A stretch of DNA of 64,000 nt, taken from assembly GCF_017854565.1 (NCBI RefSeq), contig NZ_JAFMHJ010000009.1:23970-87969 (forward strand). The letters are read 5' to 3'. Source of the stretch: Yoonia sp. (lineage in GTDB: Bacteria; Pseudomonadota; Alphaproteobacteria; Rhodobacterales; Rhodobacteraceae). The position numbers and the translations under genes were made by a program. This document shows positions 34,953 to 43,300 of this stretch, in pieces; within the stretch, counting starts at the first letter, position 1, and every line of letters begins with the position of its first letter. The notes under the pieces are model-generated. The model was given only the letters and a program-made list of their open reading frames with translations. It searched no databases and was not told the DNA's origin.

Positions 34953-37900
34953 ATGCACCTACTCGCAGCGACCCCCGGCGCAATCTCTGACGGGACCGAA
35001 CCCGTTGATCTGGGCCAAACCCCCGCCGACGTCATTATCATCTCTGCCGCCGACACCGAACTTGCGGCGCTGTCAGATGCGCGATCCGAAATGCCCGACC
35101 CGCCTACACTGCGGTTGGCCAACATGATGCACCTGCAACACCCGATGTCCGTCGATCTGCACCTCGATGATTGCGCTACGAAATCCCGCCTTGTGATCGC
35201 GCGCATCCTTGGCGGCGCAGGCTACTGGAAATACGGGCTGACCCAATACGCCGCCCGGTTGTACGCGGCGGGCATTCCCTTCGCAGCCCTGCCGGGCGAC
35301 GACAAACCAGACGCCGAATTACGCGGACTGTCCACCGTCAGCCCCGCAGACTACGACGCGCTGTGGTCCTACTGCGTCGAAGGCGGCCCCAAAAACAGCA
35401 CAAACCTGCTAGACTACGCCAAAGCGATGCTGGACGGCAGCGAAAAACCCCCGGCGGCCAGCCCGCTATTACGCTGCGGCGTCTACTGGCCCGGCGCGGG
35501 CATCGCCGACCTGACGGCGGCGCAAGCGACGTGGACAGACGGCGCCCCGATCATCCCGATCATCTTTTACCGCGCATTGGTGCAGGGCGGCGGCCTGAAC
35601 CCGATCAACCGCCTGACACGCAGCCTGGCGCGCGCCGGGTTAAACCCGCTGCCGATCTTCGTCGCATCTCTCAAAGATCCGGTCAGCATGGCCACCCTTG
35701 GCACGCTGTTTGATGTCGCGCCGCCGGACGTGATCCTCAACTGCACCGCCTTCGCAGTCGGATCACCACATGACGGTGACGACAGCCCGCAAAACCCGCT
35801 GCTGTCAAATAACGCGCCCATATTCCAGGTGGTCCTCTCCGGCGCCACCGAAGCATCGTGGGACCAAGGCATGCACGGCCTCACGGCCCGCGACATCGCC
35901 ATGAACGTCGCCCTACCAGAGGTGGACGGGCGCATCCTGTCGCGCGCAGTCAGCTTCAAAGGCGAAGCCTTCTTCGACGCGGCCACCCAGTGCCCCATTG
36001 CGACCTACCAGGCCGTCGGCTCCCGGATCGACTATGTCACCCAGCTTGCCAAACGCTGGGCACGGCTGCGCCAGACGCCGACCCGCGCCAAGAAGATAGC
36101 TGTGATCCTCGCCAACTATCCCAACAAAGACGGGCGGTTGGCCAATGGCGTTGGCCTCGACACGCCCGCTGCCACTGCCCATGTCCTCAACCTGCTGAAA
36201 TCCGAAGGTTACGCGATCACCCCGCCCGCTGACAGCGCGGCATTGATGCAGCAAATCATGGAAGGCCCCACCAATTGGCTGACCGACCGCGCCAATCGCA
36301 GCGGCGGCGAACACCTGCCGGTTGCTATCTACAAAACCTACTACGACGCCCTGCCGTGGGACGTCAAAGAACAGATCACTGCCCGCTGGGGCACTCCCGA
36401 ACAAGACCCCTTCTTCGGAGCGGAAATATCCCCCCCGGAGGGTCGGCCCGCCACAACAGGCTTTGCGCTGTCCATCCACCGCTTCGGCAATGCCGTTGTC
36501 GGCCTGCAGCCGGCACGCGGCTACAACATCGACCCGACGGATAGCTACCATTCACCCGATCTGGTTCCACCGCATAACTATCTGGCGTTCTACTTTTGGC
36601 TGCGGCATCACTGGGGCGCGGATGCGATCATACACATGGGCAAACATGGCAATCTCGAATGGCTGCCAGGCAAAGCCGTGGCGCTGTCGGAAACCTGCTG
36701 GCCCGAGGTTGCGCTGGGTCCGACCCCGCATATCTACCCGTTTATCGTCAATGACCCGGGCGAAGGCACACAGGCCAAACGGCGGGCCAGTGCAGTTATT
36801 ATCGACCATCTGACTCCGCCCCTCACCCGCGCCGAAAACTACGGCCCTCTGCGCGACCTCGAAGCGCTCGTCGATGAATACTACGAAGCTGCGGGCATTG
36901 ATCCCCGCCGCATCGCCCACCTGCGCCGCGAGATCCTGTCACTCTCCGAGGTCACAGGCCTGTCAAGAGACGCTGGGTTCACCGGTGACAACGATACCGA
37001 CCTTGGAAAGCTGGACGCCTACCTGTGTGAGTTGAAAGAGGCGCAAATTCGCGACGGCCTGCACATCTTTGGACAATCACCAACAGGTCAACAGGAACGC
37101 GACCTCGCGCTTGCCCTCGCCCGCGTGCCACGCGGCAATGGCAAGGGTGCCAATGCATCGTTGCTGCGGGCCTTGGCCACTGATTTGAACCTCGGCATTG
37201 ACCCCCTCGACTGCGACATGGCAGCTCTGGCAGCGCAAAAGCCCGAACGGCTGGCGAATGACGCGACATGGCGCACCAATGGCGACACAATAGAGCGGCT
37301 GGAAAACCTGAGCCAAAACCTCTTGCGGGACGGCGGGATGGGCGATGGCGCAAGCCAAGCGGCTCCCGGCCCCGCCTCACAAGCTGTCCTGCAAGAGATT
37401 GAGACCCAGATCAGACCGACCATCGCGCGCTGCGGCGCGAACGAGGAGGCGGGCCTCCTCAGCGCCCTTGCCGGGCACTTCGTCAGCCCGGGCCCGTCCG
37501 GTGCGCCCACGCGCGGGCGGCTTGATGTCTTGCCGACCGGCCGCAACTTTTTCAGCGTCGACAGCCGGGCCGTCCCCACACCCACCGCCTGGGCTCTGGG
37601 ATGGAAATCTGCCAATCTGCTGATTGAAAAATACCTGCAAGACCATGGCGATTGGCCACGTACACTGCTGATCACGGCATGGGGCACCGCAAATATGCGC
37701 ACCGGCGGTGATGACATCGCACAAGCTCTGGCGCTGATGGGCGTTAAACCCAAATGGGACAGCGCCAACCGACGGGTCACAGGATTCGATGTCTTGCCGC
37801 AAACTGTCCTTGGTCGACCACGCGTCGACGTGACCCTGCGCATCTCGGGTTTTTTCCGTGATGCATTCCCACAACTCATCGCGCTGGTCGATAGTGCGGC

Positions 37901-38669
37901 CCGCGCCGTACAAGCACTTGACGAACCTGACGATCTGAACCCGGCTGCCGCCCGAACCAGACAAGGCGGCGACCAAACCCGCGTCTTCGGATCAAAGCCC
38001 GGAGCCTATGGTGCCGGCCTGCAAGCACTGATCGACGAACGCATCTGGACTGACAAATCCGACTTTGCCGAAGCCTATTTGGAATGGGGCAGTTATGCCT
38101 ATGGATCAGGCGCCGCGGGCCGCAAAGATCGTGCCGCCTTTGAGGCCCGTCTGGCCCAAACCGAAGCCATCGTGCAGAACCAGGACAACCGCGAACACGA
38201 CATTCTTGACAGTGACGACTACTACCAATTCCACGGCGGGGCCGCCGCAGCCATCAGCGCGCTTCAAGGCAAGGACCGGCCGATATATCACAACGACCAT
38301 TCACGCCCCGAACGCCCCATCATCCGCACGCTGGAAGATGAAATCGGGCGCGTTGTGCGGTCGCGCGTCGTGAACCCAAAATGGATCGACGGTGTTAAAC
38401 GGCACGGCTACAAGGGTGCTTTCGAAATTGCAGCAACTGTGGATTATCTGTTCGCGTTCGCCGCAACGACAGGGGCGGTGCAGAACCATCACTTTGATTT
38501 GGTCGAAGAGGCGTTCATCAAAGACGACGCCACACGCCGTTTCATCGCGGACGCGAACGCGCCAGCCCTGACCGAAATCGCCCAGCGCCTGCAAGAAGCC
38601 ATCGACCGAAACCTGTGGCAACCCAAATCCAACTCTGCCCGCGCCCGTATTGCAGGACTTCTGGCGTAG
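34953..38669 (+). CDS. cobN: Cobaltochelatase subunit CobN
   Basis: A 1238-residue protein, the large subunit of the ATP-dependent CobNST cobaltochelatase that inserts cobalt into hydrogenobyrinate a,c-diamide. Typical segments are GGAGYWKYGL, HRFGNAVVGLQPARGYNID, HMGKHGNLEWLPGKAVALS and LPTGRNFFSVDSRAVPT. Length fits CobN. Around residue 490 the chain reads FFGAEISPPEGRPATTGFAL, where the DNA equals the dispersed repeat found between genes, so a short insertion in this loop is likely. The partners CobS and CobT are not in this window. A GGTGG/CCACC hairpin follows the stop. Confidence 0.97.
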   Translation: MHLLAATPGAISDGTEPVDLGQTPADVIIISAADTELAALSDARSEMPDPPTLRLANMMHLQHPMSVDLHLDDCATKSRLVIARILGGAGYWKYGLTQYAARLYAAGIPFAALPGDDKPDAELRGLSTVSPADYDALWSYCVEGGPKNSTNLLDYAKAMLDGSEKPPAASPLLRCGVYWPGAGIADLTAAQATWTDGAPIIPIIFYRALVQGGGLNPINRLTRSLARAGLNPLPIFVASLKDPVSMATLGTLFDVAPPDVILNCTAFAVGSPHDGDDSPQNPLLSNNAPIFQVVLSGATEASWDQGMHGLTARDIAMNVALPEVDGRILSRAVSFKGEAFFDAATQCPIATYQAVGSRIDYVTQLAKRWARLRQTPTRAKKIAVILANYPNKDGRLANGVGLDTPAATAHVLNLLKSEGYAITPPADSAALMQQIMEGPTNWLTDRANRSGGEHLPVAIYKTYYDALPWDVKEQITARWGTPEQDPFFGAEISPPEGRPATTGFALSIHRFGNAVVGLQPARGYNIDPTDSYHSPDLVPPHNYLAFYFWLRHHWGADAIIHMGKHGNLEWLPGKAVALSETCWPEVALGPTPHIYPFIVNDPGEGTQAKRRASAVIIDHLTPPLTRAENYGPLRDLEALVDEYYEAAGIDPRRIAHLRREILSLSEVTGLSRDAGFTGDNDTDLGKLDAYLCELKEAQIRDGLHIFGQSPTGQQERDLALALARVPRGNGKGANASLLRALATDLNLGIDPLDCDMAALAAQKPERLANDATWRTNGDTIERLENLSQNLLRDGGMGDGASQAAPGPASQAVLQEIETQIRPTIARCGANEEAGLLSALAGHFVSPGPSGAPTRGRLDVLPTGRNFFSVDSRAVPTPTAWALGWKSANLLIEKYLQDHGDWPRTLLITAWGTANMRTGGDDIAQALALMGVKPKWDSANRRVTGFDVLPQTVLGRPRVDVTLRISGFFRDAFPQLIALVDSAARAVQALDEPDDLNPAAARTRQGGDQTRVFGSKPGAYGAGLQALIDERIWTDKSDFAEAYLEWGSYAYGSGAAGRKDRAAFEARLAQTEAIVQNQDNREHDILDSDDYYQFHGGAAAAISALQGKDRPIYHNDHSRPERPIIRTLEDEIGRVVRSRVVNPKWIDGVKRHGYKGAFEIAATVDYLFAFAATTGAVQNHHFDLVEEAFIKDDATRRFIADANAPALTEIAQRLQEAIDRNLWQPKSNSARARIAGLLA
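36411..36442. repeat. Copy of dispersed element inside cobN coding sequence
   Basis: Plus-strand TTCTTCGGAGCGGAAATATC then CCCCCCGGAGGG differs at only a few positions from the intergenic copy at 27544-27575. It keeps the cobN frame open and encodes FFGAEISPPEG. Confidence 0.6.
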
Positions 38670-38692
38670 GGTGGATCGAGATCCACCTTACG
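38670..38692. repeat. GGTGG-CCACC hairpin repeat after cobN
   Basis: GGTGGATC-ga-GATCCACC followed by TTACGG starts at the base after the cobN stop. The same layout with small changes is found after dapA (53963-53986). It may act as a terminator or mRNA 3'-end stabiliser, although no T-run is present. Confidence 0.65.
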
Positions 38693-38847
38693 GTCACCAT
38701 CCGAAGCGCCTGTTTGTCTGGCCAAACCAGCGGTCGTGAACGCAAAAAGCACACTCCTGCAGATTACGTAGACAATCAGGTAATCAGGTCGCTTTAATAC
38801 AGCGTTCCCATTAAGCTTATAGCCTCACAGAACGAGTGGAAATATAT

Positions 38848-39384
38848 ATGAACAATCTGTTTAAGATCGCATTGACCGGGCTGCTTTTGACAGCATGTAC
38901 CACTGTCGATATCTCGCAACCTCCCATCGCTGTAACACCCACCAACCGGGCGACCGCCATTGGGCTTGATGTCTACGGACGCGACCGGGCACGCGGTGCA
39001 ACTGTCCCACGCTTTCGCGGTCAGGAACTTTTCGAAGTCAGAACCTTTGGCAACCGCAACGGCGATGGCTACGGCGAGATGACCGGCGCATCCTGCAATC
39101 TTGACTCCGGCCTCTACCAGGCAACTTTCACGACGCCGGCAAACATCCTTGTTCCCGACTATGGCCCGGATTCCCCGGCCATCTTCATTCAATGCGCCAT
39201 TGATGGAAAAACCTCGTCGGCGACTGTCAACGCAGTGAACCTGACAAGCCAGCAACGGTCGCAATCTGCAGCAGGTGCCGGTCTGCTTGGCGCGCTCATC
39301 ATTGGAGCCGTCAACGAATCCAAGCGCAACAACGAAACCGACGATTTCGGCTATAATCCGATCCGTATCAATATCGACCGCTAG
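38848..39384 (+). CDS. Putative outer-membrane or periplasmic lipoprotein
   Basis: A 178-residue protein with a lipoprotein signal (MNNLFKIALTGLLLTACTTV; lipobox LTAC with Cys about 16). The mature part has a Ser/Thr-rich beta-like domain, and later a Gly-rich GAGLLGALIIGAVNESKRN helix. ATG at 38848 has a GGAA eight bases upstream; a GTG four codons earlier is less likely. No family recognised. It is convergent with the next lipoprotein gene, only one base apart. Confidence 0.75.
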   Translation: MNNLFKIALTGLLLTACTTVDISQPPIAVTPTNRATAIGLDVYGRDRARGATVPRFRGQELFEVRTFGNRNGDGYGEMTGASCNLDSGLYQATFTTPANILVPDYGPDSPAIFIQCAIDGKTSSATVNAVNLTSQQRSQSAAGAGLLGALIIGAVNESKRNNETDDFGYNPIRINIDR

Positions 39385-39385
39385 G

Positions 39386-39676
39386 TCAGCACCGCAGGTC
39401 AGCGGTCACAAAGATCGGGTCGCCCATCAGGCTGCCATCTACGATCTGACATCCGCTGGCCAGCTCAATCGCCACCCGTGCGCGTGGCGCCACCGCTGCC
39501 AGGTTCGGCGCAAATTCACTGTTGACCCGCAAAGCATGGGCGCGCCCGTCCTTTACCCGCACATCAAACACGCTCTGTTCGACCTCGACACGAACAGGAT
39601 CAATCCCCGCAAATCCAAGCGGCGGCGTATTGCAGCCCCCCAGAAAAATGGCTGCCACTAGCATTGTTCGGCGCAT
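39386..39676 (-). CDS. Small putative lipoprotein
   Basis: A 96-residue protein with a lipobox signal MRRTMLVAAIFLGGCNTPPL and a short beta-rich mature domain ending in a Cys (ADLRC); a second Cys is at ELASGCQ, so a disulfide is possible. No family recognised. Convergent with the lipoprotein gene at 38848. Confidence 0.7.
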   Translation of the reverse strand: MRRTMLVAAIFLGGCNTPPLGFAGIDPVRVEVEQSVFDVRVKDGRAHALRVNSEFAPNLAAVAPRARVAIELASGCQIVDGSLMGDPIFVTADLRC

Positions 39677-39864
39677 GCTTTATCCTTTTCAGACCTCATG
39701 CCACCGTCCCGAATCTAGGTTAACAACCTCTTAAAATTCGCACGCATTTTGCAGAAATATGGCAATGGCCCGGCTGATAAATCGGTATCCGGTGCCTCTG
39801 ATGATGCTGGTCACCGCCGCGCGCCGCCCCTAGCATGATCAAACAGCGGGAAAGGCCGAAGCCA

Positions 39865-40218
39865 ATGATACTGCACCTCACGACCCTCTTGGTTTTCCAA
39901 TTGATCGGCGAAATTACATCGCGCGTGCTGGGTCTGCCCCTGCCCGGCCCCGTCATCGCAATGGCGCTACTTTTCGCGACGCTGGTCATCAGCCCCAGAT
40001 TGGCGGCTGCGATTACGCCGACAACCAAAGTCCTTTTGTCCCATCTATCCCTTCTATTTGTGCCCGCCGGGGTCGGCGTTGTCGGCCATCTGGATCGGTT
40101 TGGCAGCGACGGGTTCGCATTGGCCACGGCGATCGTCGGATCGACCGCACTGGCCATCACCGCAGGCGCGCTGACCTTTGTCGGCATTGCACGGTTGGTG
40201 GGGACATCCAATGACTGA
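39865..40218 (+). CDS. lrgA: CidA/LrgA family holin-like membrane protein
   Basis: A 117-residue protein with four hydrophobic helices. The family segment QLIGEITSRVLGLPLPGPVIAMALLF-like at the N-terminus and HLSLLFVPAGVGVVGHLD are clear LrgA/CidA marks. The family is linked to control of murein hydrolases and, in some bacteria, to transport of pyruvate or glycolate by-products. MILHLTT is chosen as start; an ATG ten codons upstream adds a charged stretch. Overlaps lrgB by eight bases. Confidence 0.9.
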   Translation: MILHLTTLLVFQLIGEITSRVLGLPLPGPVIAMALLFATLVISPRLAAAITPTTKVLLSHLSLLFVPAGVGVVGHLDRFGSDGFALATAIVGSTALAITAGALTFVGIARLVGTSND

Positions 40219-40936
40219 GTTCACTGAAATCTGGACGTACCTCGCCCGTGATCCACTGTTGTGGCTGACCCTGACGCTTGCGGCCTACGGGGTCGGAGAT
40301 ATCGCGTTCAAGGCGACGGGGCGGCGACCACTGGTCAACCCCGTGCTTATCGCGGTTGCGCTGCTGGCCGTCTTGCTGCGGCTGACAGATACGACTTATG
40401 CCACCTATTTCGAAGGCGCGCAGTTCGTCCATTTCATGCTTGGCCCGGCAACCGTCGCACTGGCAGTGCCGCTGCACGCAAACCTGCGCAACATCCGCGC
40501 CTCTGCTTTGCCAATGCTATGCGCGTTGGTGGTCGGATCATTGACCGCCATGATAAGCGGCGTGTTTATCGCGGGCAGCTTGGGGGTCAGCCCCGACATC
40601 TTGCTGTCGTTGCTGCCCAAATCCGCAACGGCCCCCGTCGCGCTTGGTGTGTCCGACGCCATCGGCGGTTCGCCCTCGCTGACCGCTGTTTTGGTGATCA
40701 CAACCGGGATCACGGGCGCCATCATCTGCACGCCCCTGCTGAACCTGCTGCAGATCAAGGACTGGCGCGCGCGCGGTTTTACTGTCGGCGTCGCCAGCCA
40801 CGGGATTGGCACAGCCCGGGCGTTTCAGGTCAATGAAACGGCTGGCGCATTTTCGGGCATCGGCATGGGGTTGAACGCACTGCTGACCGCGCTGCTCGCT
40901 CCGATCATTGCACCGTGGCTGATCGGGCTTTACTAA
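40211..40936 (+). CDS. lrgB: LrgB family membrane protein
   Basis: A 241-residue membrane protein with multiple helices and the LrgB/CidB pattern: NPVLIAVALLAVLLRLT, FMLGPATVALAVPLHANLR, LLPKSATAPVALGVSDAIGG and SHGIGTARAFQVNETAGAFSGIGMGLN. It is the usual partner of LrgA; the ATG lies inside the end of lrgA. cobO follows 44 bases later. Confidence 0.93.
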   Translation: MTEFTEIWTYLARDPLLWLTLTLAAYGVGDIAFKATGRRPLVNPVLIAVALLAVLLRLTDTTYATYFEGAQFVHFMLGPATVALAVPLHANLRNIRASALPMLCALVVGSLTAMISGVFIAGSLGVSPDILLSLLPKSATAPVALGVSDAIGGSPSLTAVLVITTGITGAIICTPLLNLLQIKDWRARGFTVGVASHGIGTARAFQVNETAGAFSGIGMGLNALLTALLAPIIAPWLIGLY

Positions 40937-40980
40937 GCACCGCAAACACCGCACCCTGCGCCCGCAACCAGGAGCCAGCC

Positions 40981-41589
40981 ATGACCGAAGACACCGACCG
41001 CCATGCGATGAAGATGGCCAAGAAAAAAGCCGCCCGCGATAAAATCATGGCGACCAAGACCGATCAAAAAGGTCTGGTGATCGTCCACACCGGCAAGGGC
41101 AAGGGCAAATCATCAGCCGCGTTCGGCATGATTTTCCGCTGCATCGCGCACGATATGAAATGCGCCGTGGTCCAGTTCATCAAGGGGGGCATGTCCACCG
41201 GCGAACGCGACCTGATCCTGGCCAAGTTTACCGACATCTGCGCCTTCCACACGATGGGCGAAGGCTTCACTTGGGAAACCCAAGACAAATCCCGCGACAC
41301 CGAAATGGCCCAGGCCGCATGGGCCAAGGCCAAAGAACTGATCCTCGACGAAACCAACCACATGGTCCTGCTCGACGAAATCAATATCGCGATCCGCTAC
41401 GATTACGTAGACGCAGCCGAGGTCGTGGCCTTCCTGCGCGACCACAAACCACCCATGACCCATGTGGTGCTGACGGGCCGGAACGCCCACGAAGACCTGA
41501 TCGAAATCGCCGATCTTGTGACAGAAATGGAACTGGTCAAGCATCCGTTCCGGTCGGGTATCAAGGCGCAGATTGGGGTGGAATTTTAG
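40981..41589 (+). CDS. cobO: Cob(I)yrinic acid a,c-diamide adenosyltransferase
   Basis: A 202-residue CobA/CobO-type enzyme that transfers the adenosyl group of ATP to cob(I)alamin precursors. The P-loop HTGKGKGKSSAAFG is at about 36-49. Other family marks are VQFIKGGMSTGERDL, GEGFTWETQD and LDEINIAIRYDYVD. A CAGGAG site precedes the ATG at 40981; the longer upstream frame overlaps lrgB. An AGGAGG site overlapping its stop codon serves a possible small downstream frame. Confidence 0.96.
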   Translation: MTEDTDRHAMKMAKKKAARDKIMATKTDQKGLVIVHTGKGKGKSSAAFGMIFRCIAHDMKCAVVQFIKGGMSTGERDLILAKFTDICAFHTMGEGFTWETQDKSRDTEMAQAAWAKAKELILDETNHMVLLDEINIAIRYDYVDAAEVVAFLRDHKPPMTHVVLTGRNAHEDLIEIADLVTEMELVKHPFRSGIKAQIGVEF

Positions 41590-41598
41590 GAGGAAATC

Positions 41599-41790
41599 AC
41601 GAGCACGTTACTTATAAATAAGGAGGACATTGATGAATATGTTCAAGATGCAATCAATGCCGCAAACCATCATGCACGCCATGTTTCAAAGACAGTAAAA
41701 GTAATCGCCGAAGAAGTGATGGCACGACAAGACTTTAGGGAGGTTGAGCGTCGCGCTGGAAAAACTCAACCGCCTGCCGGGTTGAGTTGA
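41599..41790 (+). CDS. Possible 63-aa small protein with ACG start (or start-codon pseudogene)
   Basis: Directly after cobO a strong AGGAGG lies five bases before ACG. From there a frame of 63 codons begins TSTLLINKEDIDEYVQDAIN and runs through HHARHVSKTVKVIAEEVMAR to QDFREVERRAGKTQPPAGLS. It looks like a real helical protein. The spacing would be perfect for ATG, so either ACG is used as a rare start or ATG mutated to ACG. The region is richer in A+T than its neighbours. A second AGGAGG at 41621 precedes an ATG for a 19-residue peptide in another frame. No family recognised. Confidence 0.4.
   Translation, partial: TSTLLINKEDIDEYVQDAINAANHHARHVSKTVKVIAEEVMARQDFREVERRAGKTQPPAGLS
41764..41787 (+). 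terminator. Hairpin at end of the possible small frame after cobO
   Basis: ACTCAACC and GGTTGAGT form a perfect 8-bp stem around an 8-base loop. There is no T-run right behind it, so it may be an attenuator or part of a 3' end. It overlaps the last codons of the small frame at 41599-41790. Confidence 0.4.
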
Positions 41791-41932
41791 GTGGAAAAGG
41801 TTACTCATTTTGCTACTACAGAAAACTGAGAGTCATAAGAATAAGACACAATAGTCCGTGAGGTAAGCCAATAGCTGATTTCACAGACAAGGACACAGCG
41901 GTGCAAATTAAACAGATAATAGGTTCTCTCTA
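41791..41932. other. A+T-rich gap before the Lin0512 pair, no gene seen
   Basis: This 142-base stretch is clearly richer in A and T than the genes on both sides. I see no start with a good ribosome-binding site. It probably holds the promoter of the Lin0512-bluB unit. Confidence 0.4.
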
Positions 41933-42277
41933 ATGCCAATCCACCGCGTCCTGACTGAATTCGGCCTTGGCACCAGCCTGCGCCGCCAAGACTATACGCA
42001 GGCCGCCCGGCGCGCGCTGCAAGACGCGCTTTGGCACAATTCCATCAACATGGCCGAGCTTTACGGCTTTCCGAAAGAGGCGATGCTGATCGACGTCCAG
42101 ATCGGCGTGCAAGAGCCGGAGAAGGTGGACACAGACAGCTTGGCCGATATCTTTCCCTACGGGCGGATCACCATTACCGTGACCCACGGCGGGCTGGATA
42201 TCCCCCGCCCAGACGGGGTGGCCACCGTCATCGCCAATGTCGCCATCAACGTCAGCTTTGACATGGTGCCCGCATGA
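41933..42277 (+). CDS. Lin0512 family protein, first copy
   Basis: A 114-residue protein with the pattern FGLGTSLRRQDYTQAARRALQDALWHNSI, MLIDVQIGVQEPEKVD and GRITITVTHGGLDIPR. It matches the conserved hypothetical Lin0512 family (TIGR02058 type). The function is unknown, though the family often lies near cobalamin genes. The stop overlaps the start of the second copy by four bases. The two may form a heteromeric complex. Confidence 0.8.
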   Translation: MPIHRVLTEFGLGTSLRRQDYTQAARRALQDALWHNSINMAELYGFPKEAMLIDVQIGVQEPEKVDTDSLADIFPYGRITITVTHGGLDIPRPDGVATVIANVAINVSFDMVPA

Positions 42278-42636
42278 CGGATCAGCGCGTGATAATTGAG
42301 ATGGGTATGGGCAACGACCTGCATGGGATGGACTATCAAAAGGCCGCCCGCCGTGCGATCGAGGACGCGATCCGTCATTCCACCCTGCCGATTTTCGAAA
42401 GCACTGGACTGAGCCACACAGAGATGCGCGTGCAGGTCACCGTTGGCGTGCAAGAACCCGACAAGATCGACTGTGATGCTCTTGTTGCGGGCCTGCCGCG
42501 CGGTCGCGCCACGGTTCAGGCGATTAAAGGCGGGTTGAACGTGCCTAACGCCGAGACCGGTGATACCGCCGTTGTGGCGACAGCGGCCGTCGAGGCATTT
42601 CTACCGTCGCAATCGGGCAAATGGAAACCCGCCTGA
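42274..42636 (+). CDS. Lin0512 family protein, second copy
   Basis: A 120-residue paralogue of the preceding protein, closer to the family standard: IIEMGMGNDLHGMDYQKAAR, AIEDAIRHSTLP and VTVGVQEPDKIDCDAL. Tandem copies overlapping by four bases and directly joined to bluB (no gap) suggest one function that needs both, perhaps tied to the lower ligand or to flavin/pterin chemistry. This is inference. Confidence 0.85.
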   Translation: MTDQRVIIEMGMGNDLHGMDYQKAARRAIEDAIRHSTLPIFESTGLSHTEMRVQVTVGVQEPDKIDCDALVAGLPRGRATVQAIKGGLNVPNAETGDTAVVATAAVEAFLPSQSGKWKPA

Positions 42637-43260
42637 ATGGAATTGACCAAGGTCCATCGTGACGCGCTGCAAGATATCCTGCATTGGCGGCGCGACGTGC
42701 GCCAGTTTCTGCCCGATCCGGTGCCGCCTGCAACCCTGATCCGGCTGCAAGCGGCGATGGACATGGCGCCATCCGTCGGGAATGCCCGGCCATGGCGTGT
42801 GCTACAGGTTGAAACACCTGCCTTGCGCGCAGAAATCATAGCCAATTTCGAAAAATCCAATGAAATGGCCGGCACCATTTATGACGACGAAAAGCGCGCC
42901 GACTATCATGCCCTCAAACTCGCCGGTCTGCGCGACGCACCTGTTCATCTCGCCGTATTCACGGCACAGGACCCGAACGAAGGACACGGTCTTGGCCGGC
43001 AATCCATGCCCGAGATGTTAGCCTACTCTACCGTGACCGCGATCCATACACTGTGGCTTGCGGCACGTGCCGAAAACCTAGGGCTGGGCTGGGTTTCGAT
43101 TCTCGATCCCGAAGCCACGGCAAAAACGCTGGGCGTGCCCGACGATTGGGAACTCACCGGTTACCTGTGCCTTGGCAAAGCAAGTTTTGATGACGACATG
43201 CCGCTGCTGCATCAAAAGGGCTGGCAGGAAAACACCCCGACACAGTGGACGACGGTCTAA
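42637..43260 (+). CDS. bluB: 5,6-dimethylbenzimidazole synthase
   Basis: A 207-residue nitroreductase-fold flavoenzyme that cuts FMN with oxygen to make the B12 lower ligand DMB. BluB marks are ILHWRRDVRQFLPDPV, MDMAPSVGNARPWRV, GRQSMPEMLAYSTVTAIHTLW and ENLGLGWVSILDP. Its ATG follows the stop of the second Lin0512 gene directly. Presence of BluB fits an oxygen-using organism. Confidence 0.95.
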   Translation: MELTKVHRDALQDILHWRRDVRQFLPDPVPPATLIRLQAAMDMAPSVGNARPWRVLQVETPALRAEIIANFEKSNEMAGTIYDDEKRADYHALKLAGLRDAPVHLAVFTAQDPNEGHGLGRQSMPEMLAYSTVTAIHTLWLAARAENLGLGWVSILDPEATAKTLGVPDDWELTGYLCLGKASFDDDMPLLHQKGWQENTPTQWTTV

Positions 43261-43300
43261 GCGGCACACCAAACAAGAAATGTCATGCGCCGCAGGCGCG

